64,000 nucleotides of DNA from Bacteroides sp. (GCA_015060705.1 SUXY01000002.1:27242-91241), one strand, 5' to 3'. Counted from the stretch's first letter, positions 53,440 to 62,460 are shown. A program made the numbers and translations. Notes: generated from the sequence alone by a model not told the origin.

Positions 53440-56313
53440 TTACAACTTCACCACCACTTCATCACCTACATACTTCACGAGCTTGCCCTTCGCTTTCAAG
53501 TCAAACGGTTGTGGCTTGTCCTTGTTTACTACCACGACGTTAAAGGTACGTTCCTTCAGCATGCCCGGAAATTCGCCTTCACGCTTGCCGATGGTCAAGG
53601 TACCTTCGGCATCATCGTATGCGAACGGAATTAGGACGTATGCACCCTTTTCGTAATTATAGTTCACGTTTTCGTCTTCATAAAGAGTGAACTCGCCATT
53701 CTTACCCTGATAAACGTACAAGGTAATTTCTTCGGCCGGCTTTTCATCGCTATACTGCATATCCGGACCATAAGGGATAATGGCTCCCTCGCGGACATAA
53801 AGCGGCATGCGTTCGTACGGAGCATCAACCGTCTGCTTGCCACCCGCCATGTACTTGCCGGTATAGAAATCGTACCATCCGCAAGTGTTCGGGAAGTAGA
53901 CTTCACGGCTACGGGCACCGTATTCGTACACCGGACATGCCATGAGAGCCGAACCAAACATGTATTGGTCACTGATATTGTTTACCTGCGTATCGGCCAT
54001 GAAATCCATCACCAACGGACGCATGATGGTGTAATCGTCGAAGTGAGTCATGCCTGCCAACGAGTAGATGTACGGCATCAGGTTATAGCGCAACTTCGTA
54101 TAATAAACCACCGATTGGTAAGCCGGATGACCTTCCGGAGCAATGTTCCATATTTCGCGGAAAGGATATTGGCCATGCGCACGGAACAACGGACAGAACG
54201 CACCGAACTGATACCAACGGGCATTGAGTTCACGCCATTCCTTGTAATCGGCATTCTCCCGACCGGTCTTGTTGTATTCCACCTGTCCGGCCACATAGCG
54301 GTCTTCCACACAGAAGCCACCGATGTCCATGGTCCAATAAGGAATACCACTGATGGCAAAGTTCAAGCCGGCCGAAATCTGCGCCTTCATGTCTTCCCAA
54401 CGGGTAGCGATGTCACCACTCCAAGTAGCCGTAGAATAGCGTTGCAAGCCGGCAAAGCCCGAACGGGTGAGCAAGAACACTCGCTTGTCCGGTTCCACCC
54501 CACGCTGACCGTTATAGATGGCATCGGCATTCACCAAGGCATACGCATTGAAGTATTCAGCCGAAGGACCGAGAGCGGTAGGTCCGCACAAGTCCTTGCG
54601 GTATTGCAAGTCGGTACAATCGCGGATATTCGGTTCGCTGGCATCCATCCACCAGGCATCGAAGCCCAATGGATAATAATGGTCTTGCATCTGCTTCCAG
54701 AAGAGCTTACGTGCTTCCGGATGATAAGCATCGTAGAACGAGCCCATGTAACCCGGTCCTATCCAGTCCTTAATGCTGTCCACAATGGCTTGCTGATACA
54801 TCCATCCCTTTTCATCGAATTCCTTGTAGTGTTCGGTAGTCTGATAGAACTTCGGCCATACCGACACCATTACACGACCATTCATGGCATGGATAGAATC
54901 GACCATCCCCTTTGCATCCGGGAAACGTGCCAAATCAAATTCATGGCTTCCCCAAGCATCTTCCGGCCAATGCGACCAATCGAGTACAATATTGTCGATA
55001 GGAATCTGACGAGTGCGGAATTCTTTCAAGGTAGCCAACATTTCGTCTTGTGTTTTGTAGCGTTCACGGCTCTGCCAATAACCCATTGCCCACTTCGGCA
55101 TGACTTGCGCCTTTCCGGTCAACGTACGATAACCGCTGATTACCTCGTCCATATCCTCACCTGCCACGAAGTAATAGTCGATTTCCGGATTCATTTCACT
55201 CCACCACGACTGCTTGCTTTGATCGGCAAACGGCTCCATCACACGGAGACCGCAATAGGATACATCGCCATCCGGCAACCATTCAATCTTGAGAGGCACC
55301 TTCTTACCGGCTTCGAGCTTACAAGCGAACTTATAAGAATTTGGATTCCAAGCGGTACGCCAACGTTCGGGCACTACCAATTCGCCATCGATATACACCT
55401 TCATGTAACCCGCATAGTAGAGGATGAACTTGTACTCACCGGTTTCAGACGGTTCGATGGAGCCTTCGTAAAGTACATTAGCCCCCTTGTACGGGAACTT
55501 CTGAGGGAGATTCACAACCCGATCCAATTTCTTGCGAACCAAATGCTCGAAGTACAAGGAATCTTCCCGACGGACAATCGGTTCGAGGTTGAAGCGTTCA
55601 TGCGCTTGATACGTACCGGTGATGGCACCTTCCTTGCCTTCCTTATCATAAAGCTTGAACACTTCGCCCAATTGCTTGTAATCGTCCGGATTACCGAAGC
55701 GGGCTAACGAATAGCTATCCCACAAAAGACCATAGCCCTTATTGGATACGATGAAAGGTACAGACACCTTGGTATTGTATTGGAAAAGCTCCTCGTTCTT
55801 TCCTTTATAATTAAACTCATCTGCCTGATGCTGACCCAAGCCATAGAAAGCCTCATCCGCCGGCGATTCGAATACCTGACGCACGGAGTATTGCTTCTTG
55901 CCTTCTACTTCGATAGGGGTAAACGTCTTGCCACCGCCCTGGTTTTCCGCCAAGATGACATTGCCTTCCAAATCGGTAAACTTCACTTCACCGGTGGTCT
56001 TGTCAACGATAGCCTTCACTTCGGAAGTAACCACCGATACGAATGTTTCGGCATCTTCCACCGTAAAAGGAGCTTTTTCTTCTTGCGGAACGATGATCAG
56101 ACTCTCTCTATCCGAGAACTTGTTTTCGGGGGTAGCCGATACACGGATCAGCTTGTCTCCCTTCACTTGCAAACGAATCTTGCGAACATCGGTCGGTTGG
56201 GCTTGGTCGAAATTCACGATGATGCCATCGGCTAGCTTCTGGACATCTGCTTCTCCACAGGATGCCATCAAAAGGGCCGCCAACAAACAGAAAGATGTGT
56301 TTTTTACTTTCAT
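53440..56313 (-). CDS. GH31 alpha-glycosidase with inserted PA14 domain, probably alpha-xylosidase
   Basis: 957 residues with a lipoprotein signal (ALLMASC, Cys19). An N-terminal beta-sandwich is followed by an inserted PA14-like domain (about 265-360; TGEYKFILYYAGYMKVYIDGEL in part). The catalytic barrel has the nucleophile Asp557 in AWWMDASEPN and the acid/base Asp634 in WSGDIATRW, and C-terminal beta domains follow. This order, with PA14 in that place, is that of the Bacteroides ovatus xyloglucan-locus GH31 alpha-xylosidase. It likely removes alpha-xylose from xyloglucan oligosaccharides in the periplasm. The GH5 gene lies 104 bp upstream and may be cotranscribed. Confidence 0.88.
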   Translation of the reverse strand: MKVKNTSFCLLAALLMASCGEADVQKLADGIIVNFDQAQPTDVRKIRLQVKGDKLIRVSATPENKFSDRESLIIVPQEEKAPFTVEDAETFVSVVTSEVKAIVDKTTGEVKFTDLEGNVILAENQGGGKTFTPIEVEGKKQYSVRQVFESPADEAFYGLGQHQADEFNYKGKNEELFQYNTKVSVPFIVSNKGYGLLWDSYSLARFGNPDDYKQLGEVFKLYDKEGKEGAITGTYQAHERFNLEPIVRREDSLYFEHLVRKKLDRVVNLPQKFPYKGANVLYEGSIEPSETGEYKFILYYAGYMKVYIDGELVVPERWRTAWNPNSYKFACKLEAGKKVPLKIEWLPDGDVSYCGLRVMEPFADQSKQSWWSEMNPEIDYYFVAGEDMDEVISGYRTLTGKAQVMPKWAMGYWQSRERYKTQDEMLATLKEFRTRQIPIDNIVLDWSHWPEDAWGSHEFDLARFPDAKGMVDSIHAMNGRVMVSVWPKFYQTTEHYKEFDEKGWMYQQAIVDSIKDWIGPGYMGSFYDAYHPEARKLFWKQMQDHYYPLGFDAWWMDASEPNIRDCTDLQYRKDLCGPTALGPSAEYFNAYALVNADAIYNGQRGVEPDKRVFLLTRSGFAGLQRYSTATWSGDIATRWEDMKAQISAGLNFAISGIPYWTMDIGGFCVEDRYVAGQVEYNKTGRENADYKEWRELNARWYQFGAFCPLFRAHGQYPFREIWNIAPEGHPAYQSVVYYTKLRYNLMPYIYSLAGMTHFDDYTIMRPLVMDFMADTQVNNISDQYMFGSALMACPVYEYGARSREVYFPNTCGWYDFYTGKYMAGGKQTVDAPYERMPLYVREGAIIPYGPDMQYSDEKPAEEITLYVYQGKNGEFTLYEDENVNYNYEKGAYVLIPFAYDDAEGTLTIGKREGEFPGMLKERTFNVVVVNKDKPQPFDLKAKGKLVKYVGDEVVVKL

Positions 56314-56417
56314 ATGGTTTATGTTTTAATTAGTCAAAGTATGGGGAAATTACCCTGTACAAAAATAAAGAGAACCCCACAAAAACTCTGATACTATTTT
56401 ATCCGTTTCTATCCATT

Positions 56418-57734
56418 TCATCGAGGCGCGTTATTGGACACCGTACTCAAGGTATAATTCTCATCCTCCGTAAAGATGGCTTTAGTCATCACCGCTACAA
56501 TCTCCTTGGCATTGTTCAGATATTCCCCCGTAGCATGGTCGAACAAGCCGGACGATTCATTGCCGGCTCCCTTGGCACCATTGTCCCAATAGAACGGGGC
56601 CATGCCATACGAACGGGCGGCCTTGCATACATATTCCAAATAATACTTGCGGAAAGACTCTGCCCGAGTATTGTTCCGATGCACACATCCCATTTCACCG
56701 ATGTAGATAGGTATGCCTTGATCGACATATTTTTCACGGAGTTGCCCAAACACATTCCTTACATTGTCTTCATCTCCCCAACTTTCTTTCTTGCCGGAAG
56801 CAGCCGTATATCCCCATTCGGAATACTTACCCGTCAACGTATATTCATACGGATCATAGAAATGTACCGCTACCATCAATCGGTTTTCCGCCTTATCTTC
56901 AGGGAGTTTCAGATGATTCATGGTCAAATCGGCATTGGTACAATACCCCGGAATGCCCAGGAATCGGGTTTCATTCTCCCCTCCCACGGCACGAACCGCA
57001 TCGACAAACACTTGGTTCCACTCATTGAGGATGGCATATTGCTTTCCGTTGTCGTTCCGGTTATCTCCCCACCCCCATCCACCATCGTGGATTTCGTTCA
57101 TGGATTCAAAAATGAGGAACTCGCCTTTATCCTTGAACTTCGTGGCAATCTGCGTCCACATGGCTTTCAACTGATTCTTGATGGCCGCATGTTTTTCCTC
57201 GTCCGAAGCCGCTTCCTTGATGCTCAACCAATACTTGCTATCGGCACCATCGTGATGCATATTGATGATGGCATTGAGTTTGGCCTTTTCGGCATAGCCA
57301 ACAATCTCCGCTACCCGATTCAACCAAGCTTCTTCAATCAAGTAATCCGGACCTTCGCCGATGTGCCCCATCCAAGTGACCGGAATACGCACCGAAGTAA
57401 TGCCCGCTTCGGCCAACTTCTTGAAAGTCTGTTGAGTAGCCGGTTGGTTACCCCAGCAAGTTTCATTGGCCACCCCATTATTATGTGCATCAAGCTGATT
57501 GCCAAGGTTCCAGCCCAAGCCCAATTTCTTGGCGATATCCCATGCATAGCCCTCTCCTTTGGGAACCGGCTCTTGTTTCAGGGTATCCACTTTCCCCGGT
57601 TGAACTGGAGGTTCTACGGGAGGTGCAGGTGTGATGGGAGTCTCAGGTTCGACGGGTTGCAACGGTTCTTCATTTCCACCCGAACAAGCCACGAGGAGGA
57701 ATATCCACCAAACGATCCATGTTGCTTTTTTCAT
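56418..57734 (-). CDS. GH5 endo-glucanase lipoprotein (subfamily 4-like)
   Basis: 438 residues with a lipoprotein signal (IFLLVACSGG, Cys17). A proline-rich spacer (about 24-48) is followed by the TIM barrel. LGWNLGNQLDAHNNG, VRIPVTWMGHIG, INMHHDGAD, SMNEIHDGG (acid/base Glu214) and IYIGEMGC (nucleophile Glu347) are present. The GWNLGN start and surrounding pattern resemble subfamily GH5_4, which includes endo-xyloglucanases. It is surface-exposed by inference, from the spacer plus lipid anchor. With the GH31 it would make and trim xyloglucan oligosaccharides. A minus-strand -7 box TAAATTTG lies at 57754-57761. Confidence 0.9.
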   Translation of the reverse strand: MKKATWIVWWIFLLVACSGGNEEPLQPVEPETPITPAPPVEPPVQPGKVDTLKQEPVPKGEGYAWDIAKKLGLGWNLGNQLDAHNNGVANETCWGNQPATQQTFKKLAEAGITSVRIPVTWMGHIGEGPDYLIEEAWLNRVAEIVGYAEKAKLNAIINMHHDGADSKYWLSIKEAASDEEKHAAIKNQLKAMWTQIATKFKDKGEFLIFESMNEIHDGGWGWGDNRNDNGKQYAILNEWNQVFVDAVRAVGGENETRFLGIPGYCTNADLTMNHLKLPEDKAENRLMVAVHFYDPYEYTLTGKYSEWGYTAASGKKESWGDEDNVRNVFGQLREKYVDQGIPIYIGEMGCVHRNNTRAESFRKYYLEYVCKAARSYGMAPFYWDNGAKGAGNESSGLFDHATGEYLNNAKEIVAVMTKAIFTEDENYTLSTVSNNAPR

Positions 57735-57753
57735 ACGTATTCTTATTTTCCCA

Positions 57754-57811
57754 CAAATTTAGCAAATGAATCCATATATCGCTGAGAAACCATTTATTTT
57801 TCTTACTTTTG
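57754..57811. promoter_or_regulatory. Divergent -7 boxes between the GH5 and AlbA_2 genes
   Basis: Minus-strand TAAATTTG (57754-57761) is 20 bp before the GH5 start. Plus-strand TACTTTTG (57804-57811) is 8 bp before the AlbA_2 start, giving a nearly leaderless mRNA. No -33 TTTG was found for either. Confidence 0.5.
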
Positions 57812-57818
57812 CGCCATT

Positions 57819-58463
57819 ATGAGAATTCAGACTGATACCCAATATATACATCATTTGGTGGAAGAAGGCGAACATTGCCACCAGGACTTCAAATTCGAGA
57901 TTTCGGATGCAAGGAAAATTGCACGAAGCATTTCGGCTTTCGCCAACACCGGAGGAGGCAGATTGTTGGTAGGTGTAAAAGACAACGGAAAGATAGCCGG
58001 CATCCGTTCCGAAGAAGAAATCTATATGATTGAAGCGGCGGCAACCATGTATTGCCAGCCCCAGATGGAGATAGAAACACAAACATTCATCGTTGAAGGG
58101 CGAACCGTTCTGAAAATAGAAATCAACGAAGCAACCACCAAACCGGTCTATGCCCTGGATGAAGAGAACAAGCCCAAGGCTTACATCCGAATAGCCGATG
58201 AAAACATTCTGGCTACCCCCGTCCATCTGAAAGTATGGCAACATACCAAGAAGAAAGAAGGAGCACTGGTTTCTTTCACGGACAAGGAGCAAAACTTATT
58301 GGATGTATTGGGAGAAAAAGGCCAACTCACGCTGAACCAATGTTGCAAGTTATGCAAGTCGAGCCGCAAGAGCATGTGCAACCTTTTGGCCGATTTCATC
58401 CGTTTCGGCTTGGTTTCACCCGTATTTCAAGGACATCAATTTTATTTTAAACTCAACGAATAA
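57819..58463 (+). CDS. AlbA_2 domain (Schlafen-like AAA-4) protein
   Basis: 214 residues. The AlbA_2 region (about 10-125) shows EEGEHCHQDFKFEISDARKIARSISAFANTGGGRLLVGVKDNG in parts, followed by a helical winged-helix-like C-terminus (LTLNQCCKLCKSSRKSMCNLLADFIRFGLV). AlbA_2 proteins bind nucleic acid and are often transcription regulators. Its -7 box is very close to the start. It is 8 bp before the symporter gene and probably cotranscribed with it, so it may regulate that gene. Confidence 0.82.
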   Translation: MRIQTDTQYIHHLVEEGEHCHQDFKFEISDARKIARSISAFANTGGGRLLVGVKDNGKIAGIRSEEEIYMIEAAATMYCQPQMEIETQTFIVEGRTVLKIEINEATTKPVYALDEENKPKAYIRIADENILATPVHLKVWQHTKKKEGALVSFTDKEQNLLDVLGEKGQLTLNQCCKLCKSSRKSMCNLLADFIRFGLVSPVFQGHQFYFKLNE

Positions 58464-58471
58464 ACAAAACA

Positions 58472-59872
58472 ATGGAAACAATCACCCAATGGCTAACTTC
58501 CCTCAATGATATGTTATGGACGTACGTCATCATTGGCATGCTTTTAGGATGTGCGGGCTGGTTTACATTCAAAACCCGTTTCGTCCAATTCCGAATGCTT
58601 AAGGAAATGATTCGCTTGTTAGGCGACTCCACCAACAAGAGTTCCGGAAAAGAAGAACACATCTCTTCGTTCCAAGCATTCATGGTCTCTTTGGCCAGCC
58701 GTGTAGGAACCGGCAACTTGGCCGGTGTAGCAACCGCCATCACCATCGGCGGACCGGGAGCCGTCTTCTGGATGTGGGTCATCGCCCTGTTCGGTTCTTG
58801 TAGTGCATTCATCGAATCCACATTGGCTCAATTATATAAGGTTAAAGGAAAGTCCTCTTACATCGGTGGACCGGCATATTACATGAAGAAAGGTTTGAAA
58901 CAACCTTGGATGGGAGTTTTATTTGCCGTACTCATCATCTTCACGTTTGCATTCTCGTTCAACACCGTACAGAGCAATACCATTTGTGCAGCATTCGAAC
59001 AAGCTTTTCAGGTAGACAATGTCACCATGGGCATCATCCTGACCGTATTTACCTTGATGATTATTTTCGGAGGTATCCAACGCATTGCCAAGGTCAGCAG
59101 TATCATTGTACCGGTCATGGCATTGGGATATATCCTTTTGGCATTTGTCATTGTCGGTATGAACATCACCCATATCCCAGCCATTTTCAAGCTTATCATC
59201 AATAGTGCATTCGGCTGGGAACAAGCCTTTGGTGGCGGTATTGGTGTAGCGTTGATGCAAGGTATCAAGCGTGGTTTGTTCAGCAATGAAGCCGGTATGG
59301 GTTCGGCACCGAATGTAGCGGCAACCGCCGATGTTACCCACCCGGTGAAGCAAGGATTGATCCAGACATTGGGTGTGTTCTCGGACACTTTGGTGATTTG
59401 TACTTGTACCGCATTCATCATCCTGTTCAGCGGTGTATCGTTGAATGGTGAAACCAATGGCGTACAATTGACTCAAATGGCATTGGACAACGAAATCGGT
59501 AGTGGTGGAAGCATCTATGTAGCCATTGCCATTCTGTTCTTTGCCTTCAGTAGCATCATCGGCAATTATTATTATGGTGAAGCCAACCTCCGATACATTA
59601 CAAAAAACAAAATCATCATGGCCGTTTTCCGATTGTTGACCGGTGCGATGGTGATGTTTGGAGCCTTGGCCAGTCTGGATTTGGTATGGAGCTTAGCCGA
59701 TATCTGCATGGGGTTGATGACCATCTGCAACTTGATTGCTATCGTCTTATTGGGCAAATATGCCTTCCGCTTGTTGGAAGATTACCGCGAGCAAAAGCGC
59801 AATGGTATCAAAGACCCGGTATTTACCAAAGATAAAATGAAAGATATTGAGCAAGATATCGAATGTTGGTAA
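58472..59872 (+). CDS. Alanine/glycine:cation symporter (AGCS family)
   Basis: 466 residues with about ten or eleven membrane segments. SLASRVGTGNLAGVATAITIGGPGAVFWMW in parts near residue 75 is the typical AGCS block, as are ESTLAQLYKVKG and GLFSNEAGMGSAPNVAA. It imports alanine or glycine with sodium. The start follows the AlbA_2 gene by 8 bp. Its C-terminus is followed by a separate promoter (59885-59892) for the next gene. Confidence 0.94.
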   Translation: METITQWLTSLNDMLWTYVIIGMLLGCAGWFTFKTRFVQFRMLKEMIRLLGDSTNKSSGKEEHISSFQAFMVSLASRVGTGNLAGVATAITIGGPGAVFWMWVIALFGSCSAFIESTLAQLYKVKGKSSYIGGPAYYMKKGLKQPWMGVLFAVLIIFTFAFSFNTVQSNTICAAFEQAFQVDNVTMGIILTVFTLMIIFGGIQRIAKVSSIIVPVMALGYILLAFVIVGMNITHIPAIFKLIINSAFGWEQAFGGGIGVALMQGIKRGLFSNEAGMGSAPNVAATADVTHPVKQGLIQTLGVFSDTLVICTCTAFIILFSGVSLNGETNGVQLTQMALDNEIGSGGSIYVAIAILFFAFSSIIGNYYYGEANLRYITKNKIIMAVFRLLTGAMVMFGALASLDLVWSLADICMGLMTICNLIAIVLLGKYAFRLLEDYREQKRNGIKDPVFTKDKMKDIEQDIECW

Positions 59873-59884
59873 AACAATTTTCAC

Positions 59885-59892
59885 TATATTTG
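59885..59892 (+). promoter_or_regulatory. -7 box of the 207-residue protein gene
   Basis: TATATTTG matches TAnnTTTG 27 bp before the start at 59920. Confidence 0.6.
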
Positions 59893-59919
59893 CGGCATTA
59901 AATCTAAAATCAAAAAGAA

Positions 59920-60543
59920 ATGAGCATATTTTCGAAATTGTTCGGCAAGAAACAAGCCGAAGAAGAAACTCCGCGCGTAGGGGGTATGGAAGATTTCATG
60001 ACCCTCATCCGTGTATATTATCAGGCGGTAATGGCATCCAATATCGGTATCAGCAACATCAATTTCTTACCGGATATGGCCGTATTCAAACGTACGTTGA
60101 AGATTCCTACCCAAAACAACAAGTTGGGTATCGCCGAAAAATCACGTTGCAAGAAGATGTTGACCGAAATCTACGGTTTGCCTGATTCATTCTACAAGGA
60201 AATCGATGCATCCATCAAGAAGAATGTGAAGAACATCAATGATGTGAAGACCTACCTCTTCATGTTCCAAGGATTCAGCCAAGACTTGATGATGCTTATC
60301 GGCAACTTGATGCAATGGAAATTCCGCTTGCCGGGTACATTCAAGAAATTACTCCGTGGCATGACCGAAAAGACCGTACACGACATCTTGACCAAGCAAT
60401 CTTGGAAGGACGAAAGTGTACACAAAACATGTATGGCCATCCGCCAGTACCAACATCACTTGGGTTATTCGGAACCATGGATCAATGAATATGTGTACAA
60501 CATCGTGCTTTTGGCCAAGAAAGAACCAAAGCCAAAGGAATGA
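59920..60543 (+). CDS. Conserved hypothetical protein, 207 residues
   Basis: A mostly helical soluble protein without signal peptide. It starts MSIFSKLFGKKQAEEETPRVGG and is basic toward the C-terminus (KKEPKPKE). No domain was recognised. The body is rich in Met and aromatic residues (LIRVYYQAVMASNIGISNINFLP, FMFQGFSQDLMMLIGNLMQWKF). The stop overlaps the start of the uracil-DNA-glycosylase-like gene, so the two are probably made together. A role in DNA repair is possible by association but is not shown. Confidence 0.7.
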   Translation: MSIFSKLFGKKQAEEETPRVGGMEDFMTLIRVYYQAVMASNIGISNINFLPDMAVFKRTLKIPTQNNKLGIAEKSRCKKMLTEIYGLPDSFYKEIDASIKKNVKNINDVKTYLFMFQGFSQDLMMLIGNLMQWKFRLPGTFKKLLRGMTEKTVHDILTKQSWKDESVHKTCMAIRQYQHHLGYSEPWINEYVYNIVLLAKKEPKPKE

Positions 60544-61115
60544 TTGAACAACATCCATTAGAACCTTTTCTGCCCAGCCATGCAACCCTGCTGATGCTGG
60601 GCAGTTTTCCACCCCAAAAGAAACGGTGGTCCATGGATTTTTTCTACCCGAACTTGCAAAACGACATGTGGCGCATCTTCGGCCTGCTTTTTTTCAACGA
60701 CAAGGAGCATTTCTTATTGCCGGACAAGAAAGCCTTCAACAAGGACTATCTGATCAAATTCCTGACCGAGAAAGGGATTGCTCTCTACGATACCGCATCG
60801 GTCATCCGTCGGCTCCAAGACAATGCATCCGACAAGTTTCTGGAAGTCATTGAACCAACGGACATCCGTTTGCTTCTTAAACAACTCCCCCATTGTAAAG
60901 CCATCGTAACCACCGGTCAGAAAGCCACCGAGATCATTAGAAGCCAAATCGAAGTCGATGAACCTTCGGTCGGTCAATCATGCCCATTCGAATTCGAAGA
61001 CCGCACCCTTCAGCTGTATCGGATGCCCTCTTCCAGTCGGGCTTACCCCTTGGCACTCGAAAAAAAAGCAACTTCTTATCGGTTTATGCTCAACGAATTA
61101 GGTCTGTTGGAGTAA
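60540..61115 (+). CDS. Uracil-DNA glycosylase family protein
   Basis: 191 residues. The start motif LMLGSFPPQKKRW and end motif RMPSSSRAYPLALEKK match the two active-site loops of the uracil-DNA glycosylase superfamily, where the second normally reads near HPSPR. In this subgroup PSSSRAY replaces it. VTTGQKATEII is a further family pattern. It probably excises damaged or mismatched bases, but the substrate is uncertain because the catalytic residues differ from UDG. Its ATG overlaps the stop of the 207-residue gene by 4 bp. Confidence 0.85.
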   Translation: MIEQHPLEPFLPSHATLLMLGSFPPQKKRWSMDFFYPNLQNDMWRIFGLLFFNDKEHFLLPDKKAFNKDYLIKFLTEKGIALYDTASVIRRLQDNASDKFLEVIEPTDIRLLLKQLPHCKAIVTTGQKATEIIRSQIEVDEPSVGQSCPFEFEDRTLQLYRMPSSSRAYPLALEKKATSYRFMLNELGLLE

Positions 61116-61143
61116 CATCAAAGAAAAAATAAAGAATCTTTTA

Positions 61144-61175
61144 TTTGCACATATCAAATAATAGTTCTACATTTG
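61144..61175 (+). promoter_or_regulatory. Promoter of tRNA-Trp
   Basis: TTTG (61144-61147) and TACATTTG (61168-61175) are 20 bp apart, and the -7 box ends 11 bp before the tRNA. Confidence 0.75.
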
Positions 61176-61186
61176 CACCCGCAAAC

Positions 61187-61259
61187 ACGGGAATAGCTCA
61201 GTTGGTAGAGCATCGGTCTCCAAAACCGAGTGTCGGGAGTTCGAGCCTCTCTTCCCGTG
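61187..61259 (+). tRNA. tRNA-Trp (anticodon CCA)
   Basis: A 73-nt tRNA. The acceptor stem ACGGGAA/TTCCCGT has a G discriminator, the D arm is AGCTCAGTTGGTAGAGC, the anticodon loop is CTCCAAA with CCA, and the T loop is GTTCGAGCC. CCA is not encoded. Confidence 0.95.
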
Positions 61260-61266
61260 CGAAGAG

Positions 61267-61301
61267 AAGTGGGTATGTTTAAACACATATCCACTTTTTT
61301 T
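61267..61301 (+). terminator. Terminator of tRNA-Trp
   Basis: Stem AAGTGGGTATGT (61267-61278) pairs with ACATATCCACTT (61285-61296) with one G-T pair, followed by T7. It belongs to the same arm family as 29120 and 49995. Confidence 0.85.
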
Positions 61302-61317
61302 GTTAATACTTCAAGAC

Positions 61318-61677
61318 ATGAAATATTTATTGATCATACTCGGAAGCATTTCATTGGTATTGGGAGTTATCGGAATCTTTCTTCCATTGCTACCCACTAC
61401 CCCATTACTGCTATTGTCGGCCGCACTCTACGTCCGTAGTTCGGAAAAAATGTACCAATGGCTGATTCACCATAAATACTTAGGCACCTACATCCGAAAC
61501 TTTCGGGAACACCGGGCTATCCCTTTACGAGCGAAAATTATCTCCGTATCTATGGTATGGATTTCGCTAATCTACTGTAGCATAACGATTAGCGAGAATC
61601 TTTGGATAAAAGCCATGTTCATTGTCCTGGCAATAGGAATCAGCTGGCATATCCTTTCCTACAAAACATTAAAATAA
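61318..61677 (+). CDS. YbaN/DUF454 inner membrane protein
   Basis: 119 residues from the ATG at 61318 (MKYLLIILGSISLVLG). The longer frame from 61300 starts inside the terminator. It has membrane segments at about 3-38 (with a PLLPTTPLLLLSAALY turn) and near 75-115. WLIHHKYLGTYIRNFREHRAIPLRAKI is the conserved family core. Function is unknown. It lies only 17 bp past the tRNA-Trp terminator stem, so it may be a read-through or weakly expressed gene. I saw no clear promoter of its own. Confidence 0.88.
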   Translation: MKYLLIILGSISLVLGVIGIFLPLLPTTPLLLLSAALYVRSSEKMYQWLIHHKYLGTYIRNFREHRAIPLRAKIISVSMVWISLIYCSITISENLWIKAMFIVLAIGISWHILSYKTLK

Positions 61678-61749
61678 GAACCAATGAATTATTTTGCAGA
61701 TTTTTATTAAAATATCTCCAAAATATTTTCTAGAATCATTCCAAACTTC

Positions 61750-61757
61750 TATATTTG
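61750..61757 (+). promoter_or_regulatory. -7 box of the coiled-coil/zapA unit
   Basis: TATATTTG matches TAnnTTTG 18 bp before the start at 61776. TTTC, 19 bp upstream, may be the -33 box. Confidence 0.65.
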
Positions 61758-61775
61758 TGTAGAATTTGGTATAAA

Positions 61776-62069
61776 ATGACGGAAGAAGACAGAAAGCTTA
61801 TTAGTTCCTTTGAAGGGAAGCTGAGACATTTTATGTTTTTACACGAAGAACTGAAACAGGAAAATGCCAATTTAAAGCAACTCTTGATCAAGAAGGATGA
61901 GGAGATCCAACAATTGGAACAAAGCCGGAAAGAATTGGAAGCCCGTTATACCGATTTGAAAATGGCACGTACCATCAGCTTGTATGATAAAGATATCAAA
62001 GATACCAAGCAAAGATTGTCGAGCCTAGTGCGTGAAGTCGACAAATGCATCGCTTTATTGAATGAATAA
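61776..62069 (+). CDS. Small coiled-coil protein upstream of zapA (ZapB-like candidate)
   Basis: 97 residues from the ATG at 61776 (MTEEDRKLISSFEGKL). The earlier frame start at 61755 overlaps the -7 box and is rejected. Heptad-like sequence runs from about residue 20 to 60 (LHEELKQENANLKQLLIKKD, EEIQQLEQSRKELEARYTDL) and again near the end. It is probably a cytoplasmic helical dimer. It precedes zapA by 11 bp on the same transcript, so a role with the ZapA/FtsZ ring, like that of ZapB, is an inference from position and structure. Confidence 0.7.
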   Translation: MTEEDRKLISSFEGKLRHFMFLHEELKQENANLKQLLIKKDEEIQQLEQSRKELEARYTDLKMARTISLYDKDIKDTKQRLSSLVREVDKCIALLNE

Positions 62070-62080
62070 AAGAGGTTGCT

Positions 62081-62374
62081 ATGGACGATAAAATGATGAA
62101 AATCAATTTACTGATTGACTGCCAACGATACCCGTTGAACATCCGTCGAGAAGACGAGCAACTTTATCGGGATGCAGCCAAACTGATAGATAAAACGTTA
62201 AACAAATACCGCAGTTGGAAGCCTGAATTGGGTGCAAACAACCATTGGGCCATGGCTGCATTGGAATTAGCCTTCAACCTGATGTCCATGAAAGACAAGA
62301 ATGACACCAAACCCTATTTGGAGAAATTGGAAGAGCTAACCAAAGAATTGGATAACTATATCGGTAAGAAATGA
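62081..62374 (+). CDS. zapA: Cell division protein ZapA
   Basis: 97 residues. [39 protein letters not shown], read in parts, is the ZapA N-terminal domain. The C-terminal helix ([25 protein letters not shown]) forms the family's coiled-coil dimer and tetramer surface. It stabilises FtsZ filaments at midcell. It sits between the coiled-coil gene and a structured leader of rny. Confidence 0.9.
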   Translation: MDDKMMKINLLIDCQRYPLNIRREDEQLYRDAAKLIDKTLNKYRSWKPELGANNHWAMAALELAFNLMSMKDKNDTKPYLEKLEELTKELDNYIGKK

Positions 62375-62401
62375 CTTGCCGATTGAAAGTAAAGGATATT
62401 C

Positions 62402-62460
62402 ACGCACAACCTTTGTTGTCAAGAGAAGTGTTCTTGACGGAAAGGAAGTGCGTTTTTTAT
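62402..62460 (+). ncRNA. Nested hairpin with U tract between zapA and rny
   Basis: Three coaxial stems surround one loop: ACGCAC/GTGCGT (62402-62407, 62448-62453), CCTTT/AAAGG (62410-62414, 62441-62445) and GTCAAGA/TCTTGAC (62418-62424, 62432-62438). They are separated by small internal loops and followed by six or more Ts. It is either an intrinsic terminator of the zapA unit or part of an attenuator in the rny leader. The name of any RNA family is not claimed. Confidence 0.55.
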
